Positions 26,364 through 34,693 of a DNA stretch of 64,000 bases are shown here, piece by piece (position 1 is the first letter of the stretch; every line of letters begins with the position of its first letter). Under the pieces are notes generated by a model. The model did not search any database. It was not told where the DNA came from and saw only the letters and a program-made list of their open reading frames with translations. This DNA is from Chryseobacterium lathyri (lineage in GTDB: Bacteria > Bacteroidota > Bacteroidia > Flavobacteriales > Weeksellaceae): contig NZ_JAUSSF010000001.1 in NCBI RefSeq assembly GCF_030812195.1, positions 496,001 through 560,000 on the forward strand. The letters are read 5' to 3'. The position numbers and the translations under genes were made by a program.

Positions 26364-27389
26364 ATGAAGAAACTCATTTTAGGTATAGCAATCGTAGCTT
26401 CTGCTTTCGTTTTCGGTCAGAAGGGTGATGTGAATGCCAAGCTGCAGGAAGCGAACAAAGCTGCAATGGATGCATATAATGCAAAAAACTATACCGTTGC
26501 CGCACCTAAGTTTTTAGAAGTTTATAACTTATTAAAAACAAATGGTCAGGATGATAAGATATATATGTATTATGCAGGATTGAGCTATGCTTTGGCAAAT
26601 AACAGCGCCGAATCCATCAAAATATATACAGATCTTATAAATTCAGGTTTTACAGGGGTTCAAACCACGTATACTGCGAAAGAGAAAAAGTCTGGTCAGG
26701 TAGTGAATTTGGATAAAGCTACTTGGGAACTTATGAAAAAGAATGCGGATTATTCAGATTTCAAAACAGAGCAGACGCCAAGTGTTGAGCCGGAACTTTA
26801 TGAAACATTAACGACTTTGCTTATGAATGCAAAGAAACCTAATGAAGCATTGGTTATTATTGAAAAAGGATTGGCAAAATTTCCAAATAATGCTAAACTT
26901 AAAGAAGCTCAGGCTACAGCTTACTATGATTCTGGAAATACAGAAAAATTCATCGGAGCACTTAAAGAACAACTGGCTAAAAACCCTAACGATGCTACCA
27001 ACTGGTACAATCTTGGAGTAATGCAGTCTAAAAATCCTGCGACAGTGGAAGATGCAATTGCGTCATTTAAGAAAGCTATCGAGATTAAGCCTGACTTTGA
27101 TAACGCTTACCAGAACCTTGTTTATACCGTAATTGGAGACGATTCAAAAACTGTAGAGCAAATCAATGCAACAAGAAAGGAAAAACCGGAAGAAGCAACT
27201 AAACTGATCGATGCAAGAAAAGAAAGATTTAATAAGGCACTTCCATATGCTGAAGGGTGGTACAAAGCCGCACCGGAAAATCTTGATGCGCTTACTGCAT
27301 TGAAAGAGATCTATATCGTAACAAAAAATACAGATAAAATTAAAGATCTGAAAGCTAAGGAAGCTGAACTTAAAGCAAAAGCAAAATAA
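26364..27389 (+). CDS. Secreted TPR-repeat protein
   Basis: A 341-residue protein with a signal peptide (LILGIAIVASAFVFGQ) and at least four tetratricopeptide-like helical repeats. Clear examples are PNEALVIIEKGLAKFPNNAK and the block from NDATNWYNLGVMQ to AIEIKPDFDNAY. The C-terminus is Lys- and Ala-rich (DLKAKEAELKAKAK). TPR proteins act as scaffolds; the partner is not visible. The 28-bp gap to gyrA suggests co-transcription, an arrangement kept in related genomes, though no functional link is known. A terminator follows. Confidence 0.8.
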   Translation: MKKLILGIAIVASAFVFGQKGDVNAKLQEANKAAMDAYNAKNYTVAAPKFLEVYNLLKTNGQDDKIYMYYAGLSYALANNSAESIKIYTDLINSGFTGVQTTYTAKEKKSGQVVNLDKATWELMKKNADYSDFKTEQTPSVEPELYETLTTLLMNAKKPNEALVIIEKGLAKFPNNAKLKEAQATAYYDSGNTEKFIGALKEQLAKNPNDATNWYNLGVMQSKNPATVEDAIASFKKAIEIKPDFDNAYQNLVYTVIGDDSKTVEQINATRKEKPEEATKLIDARKERFNKALPYAEGWYKAAPENLDALTALKEIYIVTKNTDKIKDLKAKEAELKAKAK

Positions 27390-27413
27390 CAATTCCTTAG
27401 ATTGAAGCAAATG

Positions 27414-27442
27414 AAACCGGAGCAGAAATGTTCCGGTTTTTG
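27414..27442 (+). terminator. Terminator after the TPR gene
   Basis: Arms AAACCGGA and TCCGGTTT followed by T-runs. Confidence 0.75.
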
Positions 27443-27520
27443 TTTTTTGATCTGAAATATTCCTTTATTTTTTACCTTGATTATCATTAAATTTCAACCT
27501 AAAAATTCTTTGTAATTCCG

Positions 27521-27528
27521 TATCTTTG
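27521..27528 (+). promoter_or_regulatory. -7 element TATCTTTG for menB
   Basis: Consensus match 16 bp before the menB ATG. Confidence 0.5.
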
Positions 27529-27544
27529 GGAAAATTTTTATAAG

Positions 27545-28381
27545 ATGATTGAGTGGAAAACCGCTAAAGAATACGAAGATATTACCTATAAAAAATGTAA
27601 CGGGGTAGCAAGAATTGCTTTCAACAGACCGGAAGTGAGAAACGCTTTCAGGCCCAAAACAACTTCAGAGCTATATGACGCTTTTTACGATGCTTATGAA
27701 GACTCTTCAATAGGAGTTGTTCTGCTTTCAGGGGAAGGTCCAAGTGCCAAAGACGGAGGCTGGGCTTTCTGCAGCGGAGGAGATCAGAAAGCAAGAGGTC
27801 ATCAGGGATATGTAGGAGAAGACGGAAGACATAGACTGAATATTCTTGAAGTTCAGCGTTTGATACGTTTCATGCCGAAAGTAGTGATTGCCGTTGTTCC
27901 GGGATGGGCAGTAGGCGGAGGTCATTCACTTCACGTGGTATGCGATCTTACTTTGGCAAGTAAAGAGCATGCTATTTTCAAACAGACCGATGCCGATGTA
28001 ACGAGTTTTGATGGCGGTTATGGATCTGCTTACCTGGCGAAAATGGTAGGTCAGAAAAAAGCCCGTGAAATATTCTTTTTAGGAAGAAACTATTCTGCTC
28101 AGGAAGCTTTGGATATGGGAATGGTGAATGCCGTAATTCCGCATGCAGAATTAGAAGATACAGCCTACGAATGGGCACAGGAAATATTGGCAAAATCCCC
28201 GACTTCCATCAGAATGCTGAAATTTGCAATGAATCTTACGGATGACGGAATGGTCGGTCAGCAAGTATTTGCAGGAGAAGCAACCCGTTTGGCTTATATG
28301 ACAGAAGAAGCTCAGGAAGGAAGAAATGCATTCCTTGAAAAAAGAAAACCGGACTTCGGAGAAAATCAGTGGATATCTTAA
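27545..28381 (+). CDS. menB: 1,4-dihydroxy-2-naphthoyl-CoA synthase
   Basis: A 278-residue crotonase-fold enzyme that cyclises o-succinylbenzoyl-CoA in menaquinone synthesis. Family signatures are visible: FNRPEVRNAFRPKTTSEL, the oxyanion loop GWAFCSGGDQKARG, VPGWAVGGGHSLHVVCDL, and the MenB-specific DADVTSFDGGYGSA with its catalytic Asp. The C-terminal FLEKRKPDFGENQW is also typical. It precedes menA by an 87-bp gap filled with a dyad repeat. The other men genes are not in this window, so the pathway is split over the chromosome. Confidence 0.96.
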   Translation: MIEWKTAKEYEDITYKKCNGVARIAFNRPEVRNAFRPKTTSELYDAFYDAYEDSSIGVVLLSGEGPSAKDGGWAFCSGGDQKARGHQGYVGEDGRHRLNILEVQRLIRFMPKVVIAVVPGWAVGGGHSLHVVCDLTLASKEHAIFKQTDADVTSFDGGYGSAYLAKMVGQKKAREIFFLGRNYSAQEALDMGMVNAVIPHAELEDTAYEWAQEILAKSPTSIRMLKFAMNLTDDGMVGQQVFAGEATRLAYMTEEAQEGRNAFLEKRKPDFGENQWIS

Positions 28382-28384
28382 AAT

Positions 28385-28467
28385 AAGAAGTTAGAGGTTA
28401 GAAATTAGATATGAGACTTATGGTTTTAAATCTAACTTCTAGCTTCTAATATCTAACATCTAATATT
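28385..28467. repeat. REP-like dyad repeat between menB and menA
   Basis: The left part holds GAAGTTAGAGGTTAGAAAT and the right part the complementary series CTAACTTCTAGCTTCTAAT, so the RNA would fold into a long imperfect hairpin. A shorter related string occurs at 61630-61642. Confidence 0.6.
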
Positions 28468-28468
28468 T

Positions 28469-29398
28469 ATGTCAGATTGGATAAAAGCCGCAAGGCTAAG
28501 AACTTTACCGCTTTCCTTAAGCGGAATTATAATGGGAGCCTTTATTGCAAAATGGAGACTTTATGGTGAAGGTGGAACATGGGACTGGAAAATTTTTGCT
28601 CTGGCGATTCTGGTAACGCTTTTATATCAGATTTTATCAAACTATGCCAATGACTACGGTGATGGAGTGAAAGGAACTGATGCAAAAAGAATAAATGAAG
28701 CAGAATCCAGAGCTGTAGCTTCAGGGAAAATTACGGCAAAACAAATGAAAAATGCCGTGATCCTTTTCTCAGCATTATCTTTTATTGCCACAATTGCACT
28801 GTTATATATTGCCTTCTTTCCGGATTATATGAACGAATTCTATATTTTCATAGGACTGGGAGTAGCCTGTATTCTGGCGGCAATTGGCTATACAGTTGGG
28901 AAAAAGCCTTACGGATATTTGGGATTGGGAGACCTTTTCGTATTTATATTCTTTGGCTTGGTTTCGGTTTGCGGGAGCTATTTTCTGTTCACAAAAACGT
29001 TCAGCTGGGATATGCTTCTACCCGGAACAGCGGTAGGAATGATGAGCATGGCAGTCCTTAATCTTAATAATATGAGAGATATAGAAAGCGACAGGCTGTC
29101 AGGAAAAAACAGCTTTGCATTAAGGATAGGCTTCAGAAATGCAATGATTTACGAAATGGTCCTGTTGCAGCTTCCTTTGATCTTGATTCTTATTTTTTTA
29201 GGATTAAATGGTTTCATACAGTCTCAAAACTATTATGTTTTCATTGTAATGATCCTGCTGATCCCATTTGCTAAGCTTAGAAGGAAAATAATGTCTGTAA
29301 AAGAACCCAAAGACTTAGACCCATTCCTAAAACAGGTGGGTATTCTTACATTTACAATGGCAGTTCTTACAGCAATTGGACTTAATTTTTTTAAATAA
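28469..29398 (+). CDS. menA: 1,4-dihydroxy-2-naphthoate polyprenyltransferase
   Basis: A 309-residue polytopic UbiA-superfamily enzyme with about eight membrane segments that attaches the isoprenoid tail to DHNA in menaquinone synthesis. The N-terminal WIKAARLRTLPLSLSGIIMG and the first Asp motif NYANDYGDGVKGTD are MenA-specific, and the second Asp motif is NNMRDIESDRLSGKNS. Length is normal. It follows menB and is followed after 11 bp by an SRPBCC gene. Confidence 0.95.
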   Translation: MSDWIKAARLRTLPLSLSGIIMGAFIAKWRLYGEGGTWDWKIFALAILVTLLYQILSNYANDYGDGVKGTDAKRINEAESRAVASGKITAKQMKNAVILFSALSFIATIALLYIAFFPDYMNEFYIFIGLGVACILAAIGYTVGKKPYGYLGLGDLFVFIFFGLVSVCGSYFLFTKTFSWDMLLPGTAVGMMSMAVLNLNNMRDIESDRLSGKNSFALRIGFRNAMIYEMVLLQLPLILILIFLGLNGFIQSQNYYVFIVMILLIPFAKLRRKIMSVKEPKDLDPFLKQVGILTFTMAVLTAIGLNFFK

Positions 29399-29409
29399 AT
29401 TACCATATT

Positions 29410-29856
29410 ATGAGTTCAAATAACTACGTTGAAGCTCAAATGCTTATCAGAAAACCGATTGAAGATGTCTTTGAGGCATTTATCAATCCTGAAGTGACTA
29501 CTAATTTCTGGTTTACAAAATCTACCGGAAAATTAGAAGAAGGTAATACGGTGACCTGGGAATGGGAGATGTACGGAGTACAATCTGAGGTAAAAGTTCA
29601 CCAGGTTATTCCAAACCAGCTGATCAAGACAGAATGGGGAGATCCGGCTGTGCAGGTGGATTATGAATTCAAAACAATGGAGAAAGGGACCCTAGTTGTC
29701 ATTAAAAGCTATGGATTCAGCCAGACGGGTGAAGATCTTTTAAAAATAATCAATGATAATACAGGTGGTTTTACAACGGTTCTCGATGGTTGCAAAGCCT
29801 ATTTAGAACACGGAATTAATTTAAGATTGATAGAGGATAAATTTCCACAGAAATAA
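29410..29856 (+). CDS. SRPBCC (AHSA1-like) domain protein
   Basis: A 148-residue single-domain protein of the START-like SRPBCC superfamily. It begins with VEAQMLIRKPIEDVFEAFIN and FWFTKSTGKLEEGNTVTWEW, the usual AHSA1 opening, and ends with the long C-terminal helix that closes the hydrophobic pocket. It probably binds a small hydrophobic ligand, but which is unknown. The 11-bp gap puts it in the menA transcript. Confidence 0.85.
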   Translation: MSSNNYVEAQMLIRKPIEDVFEAFINPEVTTNFWFTKSTGKLEEGNTVTWEWEMYGVQSEVKVHQVIPNQLIKTEWGDPAVQVDYEFKTMEKGTLVVIKSYGFSQTGEDLLKIINDNTGGFTTVLDGCKAYLEHGINLRLIEDKFPQK

Positions 29857-29944
29857 TCTGACATAAAACCTTGTTGAGTGTTAACGCCTTTGCGAATTTA
29901 AACATTTAGTTTATTAAGAATCTTAGCGCTCTTAGCGTTTAAAT

Positions 29945-30011
29945 AAAACACAAATTTTCACTAATATTTTATAGTGTTATTCGTGAAAAATATTTGAGCT
30001 ATTTGTGTTTA
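29945..30011. repeat. Imperfect long hairpin in the gap before the MBL-fold gene
   Basis: The outer arms AAACACAAA and TTTGTGTTT and inner arms TTTTCAC and GTGAAAA nest in order. The gap before it also contains TTAGCGCTCTTAGCG-type strings. Confidence 0.45.
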
Positions 30012-30044
30012 AATGTTTAAAAATTATTAAAAAATCAATTAAAA

Positions 30045-30731
30045 ATGAAAATACAATTTTTAGGACAAAACTGTTTTTTGTTTACTTACAAAGACAAGAC
30101 AATTTTAAGTGATCCTTTTTACAATTACAAAAAAGCAGAATCCGGCTTTGATATATCAGCTCAGAAGATAGACTATATCTTACTGACCCATGCTCACGGC
30201 GATCATATTGCCGATGTGGAAGAAGTATTGCAGTTTCATCCGCAGGCAACAATTATTGCTGTTCCTGAGATCTGTGCATACTTTAAAACTGCAATAAATA
30301 AAGATGACGTGAACCTAGGAGGATCGGCAAAAATCGACGATCTTAAAATTTCCATGGTACCTGCTCATCATACAAGTTCGTTCCCGGATGGAAGCTACGG
30401 AGGCGTTCCTGTAGGATATATTTTCAGACTTCCTGAAGGAAAGAATATCTATATGGCAGGAGATACCGGTGTAATGGCAGATATGGAGCTTTTCCCAAGA
30501 CTTTTCGGGAATATCGACCTGTCTATCCTTCCCATCGGAAGCCACTACACAATGTGTCCCAGAAAAGCATCTTTTGCCGCTGCAGAATTATTGAAGACTC
30601 CAAAAGTAATCGGTTGCCACTTTGATACATTTCCTGCTATTGAGATTAACCATGAAAGTGCATTGAAGCATTTTGCAGATAAAAATGTAGAACTGGTTCT
30701 TCCTAAGCTGGGAGAGGAGTTTGAATTTTAA
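30045..30731 (+). CDS. Metallo-beta-lactamase-fold hydrolase, UPF0173 type
   Basis: A 228-residue cytoplasmic protein with the zinc-binding motif LTHAHGDHIAD, a second His in VPAHHTSSFP, Asp in MAGDTGVMAD and a final His in VIGCHFDTFP. The pattern GSHYTMCPRKASFAA is characteristic of the UPF0173 (YtkL-like) metal-dependent hydrolases, whose substrate is not established. It lies downstream of the menaquinone genes but is separated by a 188-bp gap with repeats. Confidence 0.9.
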   Translation: MKIQFLGQNCFLFTYKDKTILSDPFYNYKKAESGFDISAQKIDYILLTHAHGDHIADVEEVLQFHPQATIIAVPEICAYFKTAINKDDVNLGGSAKIDDLKISMVPAHHTSSFPDGSYGGVPVGYIFRLPEGKNIYMAGDTGVMADMELFPRLFGNIDLSILPIGSHYTMCPRKASFAAAELLKTPKVIGCHFDTFPAIEINHESALKHFADKNVELVLPKLGEEFEF

Positions 30732-30841
30732 TATAAAAAATGAAGGGTAATCTGGAAAGTAGAATGAAAATGCTGAAAAGTATAGAAACAAAAAAAGATA
30801 ATCTTCCAATTACCTTACTTCAACTTAAATCAAAAAAAAAA

Positions 30842-30936
30842 TGGCAAGCTACCTAAATCACACCGCTACGACCAATTACCTTTGCTGTGTTCCCACCCTG
30901 GAGGGTTCTCAGGAGCTGGTTGTTTAGGACTTGCCG
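30842..30936 (-). ncRNA. ffs: Signal recognition particle RNA, small bacterial type
   Basis: On the minus strand about 95 nt run from GGCAAGTCC to CTTGCC, whose ends pair as the terminal helix. The core of helix 8 is visible as CCAGG-GTG-GGAA-CAC-AGCA-AAGG: the GGAA tetraloop and the asymmetric-loop bases AGG and AGCA bind Ffh and FtsY. A run of T follows the 3' end as an intrinsic terminator, and a perfect promoter precedes it. The RNA guides the SRP to ribosomes translating membrane proteins. Ends are estimated from the pairing. Confidence 0.88.
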
Positions 30937-30939
30937 TTG

Positions 30940-30968
30940 CAAAGGTAGGAATAATTTATAAACTTCAA
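30940..30968 (-). promoter_or_regulatory. Promoter TTG-N18-TACCTTTG for the SRP RNA
   Basis: On the minus strand the -33 TTG is at 30968-30966 and the -7 TACCTTTG at 30947-30940, just before the RNA's 5' end. Confidence 0.8.
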
Positions 30969-31067
30969 AATATAATTAAAGAAAATTAGTTGAAAAAATA
31001 CAGTAATAAAGCTAAACAGCTGGAATTTAGTGTAATAATTTTTCAATTTTTTTCTAAAAAATCTAAC

Positions 31068-31667
31068 ATGACGAAAAGTCCATCAACATTAGGAATTATA
31101 CTTTTTATCGCTACAATGATCATTTTTTTTGTAGCCTATTACTTTTTCTCAGGTATCAATTATTTTGATATCTCCTTGAAAATCAATGCATTTATCCTTC
31201 CCATTTTATATGCAGGAGGTGCCTTCTGGTCTGTGAAATCTTTCTGGAACAAAAATAGAGTGGTAAGTTTTAAAGATGCGTTTTCAAGAGCGTTCGTTCC
31301 GATGTTTATCGGAGGTATCCTTTCTATTTTCAGCATTTATGCGTTCCTTAATTTCGTAGATCCCGATGCAAAAAAGCTGCTGAACTACCAGTATGTACAG
31401 AGGCAGAAAACAGAATTGGACACTGAATATCAATCTGCAAGAAAGATCATGAAGCATCAGAAAGACATTGACGAATTAGATAAGAAATACAAAGAAAGGC
31501 TTCCAAGTTTTTCTCCCGAAGCCATTAAAGGGAAAGATATGCTTACGGCAAGTCATTTTTCAGGATATTTTGCAGCAATTCTTATATTTTACGTAGTTTT
31601 GTCAGTGTTTTTTGGAGCATTTTTCAGAACGAGAACTGTATATCAGGAAACAGAAAATCAAGAATAA
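31068..31667 (+). CDS. DUF4199 membrane protein
   Basis: A 199-residue protein with four hydrophobic segments: three in the N-terminal half and one near the end, with a helical, charged section of about 60 residues between. The order and the segment GGAFWSVKSFWNKNRVVSF match DUF4199, a Bacteroidetes family of unknown function. The frame extends upstream to 30990, but the ATG at 31068 (MTKSPSTLG) gives the usual start. The GT2 gene follows after 15 bp; this pairing recurs in flavobacteria and suggests a shared envelope role. Confidence 0.82.
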   Translation: MTKSPSTLGIILFIATMIIFFVAYYFFSGINYFDISLKINAFILPILYAGGAFWSVKSFWNKNRVVSFKDAFSRAFVPMFIGGILSIFSIYAFLNFVDPDAKKLLNYQYVQRQKTELDTEYQSARKIMKHQKDIDELDKKYKERLPSFSPEAIKGKDMLTASHFSGYFAAILIFYVVLSVFFGAFFRTRTVYQETENQE

Positions 31668-31682
31668 TTTTATTAAAATTAA

Positions 31683-32633
31683 ATGAATTTATCTATAGTT
31701 ATTCCGTTGTTAAACGAAGAAGACTCTCTGGAAGAGCTTTTTTCAAGGATTGATAATGTCTGTTATACCAACAGCCTGTCCTATGAAATTTGGTTCGTAG
31801 ATGACGGAAGTACGGATCTGTCGTGGAGCATCATCGAAAATATGAAGGTTCAGCACCCTCAGATCCACGCAATAAAATTTTCCAGAAATTATGGGAAATC
31901 ACAGGCGCTTCATGCGGCTTTTGAAAGAACAAACGGAGATGTGGTGATTACCATGGATGCTGATTTACAGGATTTTCCAGAAGAAATTCCTGAGCTTTAC
32001 AAAATGGTGACTGAAGATAATTACGATATCGTTTCAGGCTGGAAAAAGAAACGTTTTGATAATGTCATGACGAAAAATGTTCCGTCAAAACTGTTCAATG
32101 CAGCGGCAAGAAAAGTATCAGGAGTTTATCTTCATGATTTCAACTGCGGTTTAAAAGCATACAAAAAACAGGTGGTAAAATCCATCGATGTGTATGGAGA
32201 TATGCACCGTTATATTCCTGTATTAGCTGCGAATGCAGGATTCAGAAGAATTACAGAAAAAGAAGTACAGCATCAGGCAAGGCCTTACGGAACCTCAAAA
32301 TTCGGGACCGAAAGATTTATAAGAGGTTTTCTGGATCTGGTAACCCTTTGGTTTGTAAGCCGTTTTGGAGGAAGGCCTATGCATTTCTTTGGAGCGGTAG
32401 GAACCGTCATGTTTATTGTCGGATTTCTTTCTGCACTTTGGCTGGGAATTTCAAAACTGATCGATGTGGCAAGGGGAATTTATGGTCATCTAATCACCAA
32501 CAATCCCTGGTTTTTTATCGCCCTAACGATGATGATTATGGGAACCCTTCTTTTTATAGCCGGATTCTTAGGCGAAATGATCATCAGAACCAACAGGGAA
32601 CATAAGAATTATAATATTGATGACGTGATTTAA
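31683..32633 (+). CDS. Family 2 glycosyltransferase, DPM1/GtrB-like
   Basis: A 316-residue enzyme. Residues 1-230 form a GT-A domain: LSIVIPLLNEEDSLEELFSR, WFVDDGSTDLSW, and the DxD-type metal site VITMDADLQDFPEEIP. Two C-terminal transmembrane segments (HFFGAVGTVMFIVGFLSALW and FFIALTMMIMGTLLFIAGFL) anchor it in the inner membrane. The architecture fits enzymes that transfer a sugar from a nucleotide sugar to polyprenyl phosphate for later use by GT-C enzymes; two GT-C-like proteins occur at 53-58 kb. It is co-transcribed with the DUF4199 gene. Confidence 0.92.
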   Translation: MNLSIVIPLLNEEDSLEELFSRIDNVCYTNSLSYEIWFVDDGSTDLSWSIIENMKVQHPQIHAIKFSRNYGKSQALHAAFERTNGDVVITMDADLQDFPEEIPELYKMVTEDNYDIVSGWKKKRFDNVMTKNVPSKLFNAAARKVSGVYLHDFNCGLKAYKKQVVKSIDVYGDMHRYIPVLAANAGFRRITEKEVQHQARPYGTSKFGTERFIRGFLDLVTLWFVSRFGGRPMHFFGAVGTVMFIVGFLSALWLGISKLIDVARGIYGHLITNNPWFFIALTMMIMGTLLFIAGFLGEMIIRTNREHKNYNIDDVI

Positions 32634-33119
32634 TGCGTTAAACTGATCATCAACGAATAAAATCCTCAAAGAGTTCTAAACTTTTTGGGGATTTCTGTGT
32701 TGAACCAAGGTTTCTCCAAAAATAAAAATATTAGAACCAAAGTAAAAATTCAAATCTTCCTCTACTATACTATCAATTTTATCGTGGGTAAAATCTTCGC
32801 ATCTTTAATGATTCTTTTAAATTAACAGTTTAAATGATGCAAAATAATAGCAGAAAACGTAACTACAGAATTATTTCTAAAATCATTTTTATTTATATTT
32901 GTATGTAATTTATAAGATTGATAACGCACAACAAGCCGGCAAACCTTATTTTAATCAGTTTTTCTCTTTTTTATTGTCTTCCTGCAGATCATCCAGCTTT
33001 CTGGGATCCTGTTGTGATGAATATTTCTTATTTAAGCAAAGATTATCTGCTGTTGGCAGCGGGGAAAAATCCCAAAACCTGGTTTTACAGGAGAAAATAA
33101 AAATATACAAATATTATAA
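32634..33119. other. 486-bp gap with a promoter-like element and a decayed reading frame
   Basis: The first part holds a weak hairpin around 32660-32693 that may end the GT2 transcript. TATATTTG at 32894-32901 is a -7 match. The rest is occupied by the short frame listed separately. Nothing else was recognised. Confidence 0.5.
32918..33100 (+). pseudogene. Possible acyltransferase remnant or small protein
   Basis: A 60-codon open frame with a TTG as its only upstream start. It contains NKPANLILISF and then ADHPAFWDPVVMN, in which His-x4-Asp followed by Pro resembles the catalytic motif of PlsC-type acyltransferases (NHxSxxDP). It stops after about 25 more residues, far short of a whole enzyme of 200 or more. 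Codon use looks coding. It may be a truncated remnant, or a small gene unrelated to acyltransferases; both are weakly supported. Confidence 0.3.
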
Positions 33120-33848
33120 ATGAACCCAAAAATCTGTCTGAACTGCGGTCATAAAATCTCCGGTGAGTTTTGTTCCCATTGCGGGCAGAAGGCAGATACA
33201 GCAAGAATAACTCCTCGTTCATTGATTAAAACTGATGTTTTAGGATCAATCTGGCATATAGAAGAAAGATTTTTCCGGACCCTGAAGCATATTTTATTTG
33301 GGCCCGGCAGAATGGCAATGGATTATATTTCAGGTAAAAGAATTAAATACTATAATTTATTTTCTTTGCTGCTTATTTTGTTTGGATTCAATGTGTTAAC
33401 AATGCATTTTTATTTGGATTTGAATCCGGACGAAATTCGGAAAGAAAGTTCAAAAATCTTTGAATTTTTCTCCCGGTACTCCAAAACAATCCTTTTTGTG
33501 ATCATCCCGATACTAGGGACCAATGCCTATTTCATTTTCAAAAGAATGAAATTGAATATTGCCGAGCATTTTATCATCGGAACAGTAAGCCTGTTAGGAA
33601 TTTTAATCATATTTTTGTTTAATGATATGATAAGTCTTATAGGTCTGTGGAAACCTGCAGCGAAGATTTTCGGTATTTTGGAGAAGGCTTCATTTGTTCT
33701 TTTCATTCTTTTCCCGGCAGTTACGTATTGGAATGCATTTAAAAAATCATACTCAAAACCTGGTCTGCTTTGGAGGGTATCATTACTGTATGTTTTGATG
33801 GGAATAGAGAGCCTTGGAATAATCGCGATTTTATATAGAATACTTTAA
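33120..33848 (+). CDS. DUF3667 zinc-ribbon membrane protein
   Basis: A 242-residue protein. The N-terminal zinc ribbon CLNCGHKISGEFCSHCGQK (two CxxC pairs) is followed by a conserved segment IWHIEERFFRTLKHILFGPG and then about five hydrophobic segments. This layout is DUF3667, common in Bacteroidetes, with unknown function; the N-terminus likely sits in the cytoplasm. The downstream lipoprotein gene begins 7 bp after the stop, so the two are co-transcribed. Confidence 0.85.
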   Translation: MNPKICLNCGHKISGEFCSHCGQKADTARITPRSLIKTDVLGSIWHIEERFFRTLKHILFGPGRMAMDYISGKRIKYYNLFSLLLILFGFNVLTMHFYLDLNPDEIRKESSKIFEFFSRYSKTILFVIIPILGTNAYFIFKRMKLNIAEHFIIGTVSLLGILIIFLFNDMISLIGLWKPAAKIFGILEKASFVLFILFPAVTYWNAFKKSYSKPGLLWRVSLLYVLMGIESLGIIAILYRIL

Positions 33849-33855
33849 ATTGAAC

Positions 33856-34557
33856 ATGAAAAAAATATGGTACGCATCCCTGCTGGTAGTGGCAGTTTCC
33901 TGTGGAAAAGTTTCTCCGAAAGGAAATATTGAAAGAAAAAACGTGGAGGTTTCAGAATTTGTGAATTTGGATCTGGAAGGAAAATTCCGTGTATTTTATG
34001 CAAGAGGAGCTAAGAATTTTGTGGAAATCGAGACTTACCCAAATGTAGCCAGTAATCTGGATGTAGATGTTAAAGATAAGACTCTTGTTATTAAAGAAAA
34101 AAGAGGAACAAAAGGTGTAGATTTCTATAATGTGACCATCTATTCAAAATATAATCTTGAAAAAGTTTCAGTGGCAGATTCTGTAGAAATGAATATTTCA
34201 AGTGAAATTAAGACTGATAATTTTAGGCTTAATTTAAAAAATTATGCTACTTTTATGGGTTCAGTGAACACGAGAAGAGCAGAAGTGGAAATGCAGAACA
34301 GAAGCCGCGCCAACTTTTTAGGACTCACCAAAAATGCGGTGATAAAGATCTCAGACACAGCAAGTCTGATCGCGCCATACTGGAAAATAGAAAACCTGAA
34401 TATCGATTCTAAAAATGGAAATTATGCAGAAGTTAATGTAAAAGATTCTTTAAAAGGACATGTTCAGAATACGGCAAAATTTATCTACTATAATAACCCG
34501 ATTCGTGCATTTAAAATTGATAAGACGACCCGTGTAGAGAATAAGAAATTAGAATAA
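33856..34557 (+). CDS. GIN-domain (DUF2807) lipoprotein
   Basis: A 233-residue protein with a lipobox AVSC, acylated Cys at about residue 17. The mature chain has the repeating short beta strands of a right-handed helix: VNLDLEGKFRVFYARG, VEIETYPNVASNLDV, LEKVSVADSVEMNIS. This is the putative auto-transporter adhesin head GIN domain (DUF2807), widespread in Bacteroidetes envelopes, function unknown. The ATG at 33856 is used instead of the TTG two codons earlier. It is in an operon with the DUF3667 gene. Confidence 0.85.
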   Translation: MKKIWYASLLVVAVSCGKVSPKGNIERKNVEVSEFVNLDLEGKFRVFYARGAKNFVEIETYPNVASNLDVDVKDKTLVIKEKRGTKGVDFYNVTIYSKYNLEKVSVADSVEMNISSEIKTDNFRLNLKNYATFMGSVNTRRAEVEMQNRSRANFLGLTKNAVIKISDTASLIAPYWKIENLNIDSKNGNYAEVNVKDSLKGHVQNTAKFIYYNNPIRAFKIDKTTRVENKKLE

Positions 34558-34693
34558 AAAGGAAGATAGAGGCATTGCTTATCCATATGCTTCCAAACAA
34601 AAAACAGAACAGTAAATAAAAGCAGAAAATATGAATTTGGGCGTAGAATTCCTTCCATCTTCAGATTTCCTGCTTCCAAACCTAAATACAAAT

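Noticed and set aside
32899..33123. Second overlapping frame, 74 codons, in the gap before the DUF3667 gene
   Set aside because: Ser/Cys-rich composition without pattern, and it overlaps the next start; the frame with the His-x4-Asp motif looks more coding.
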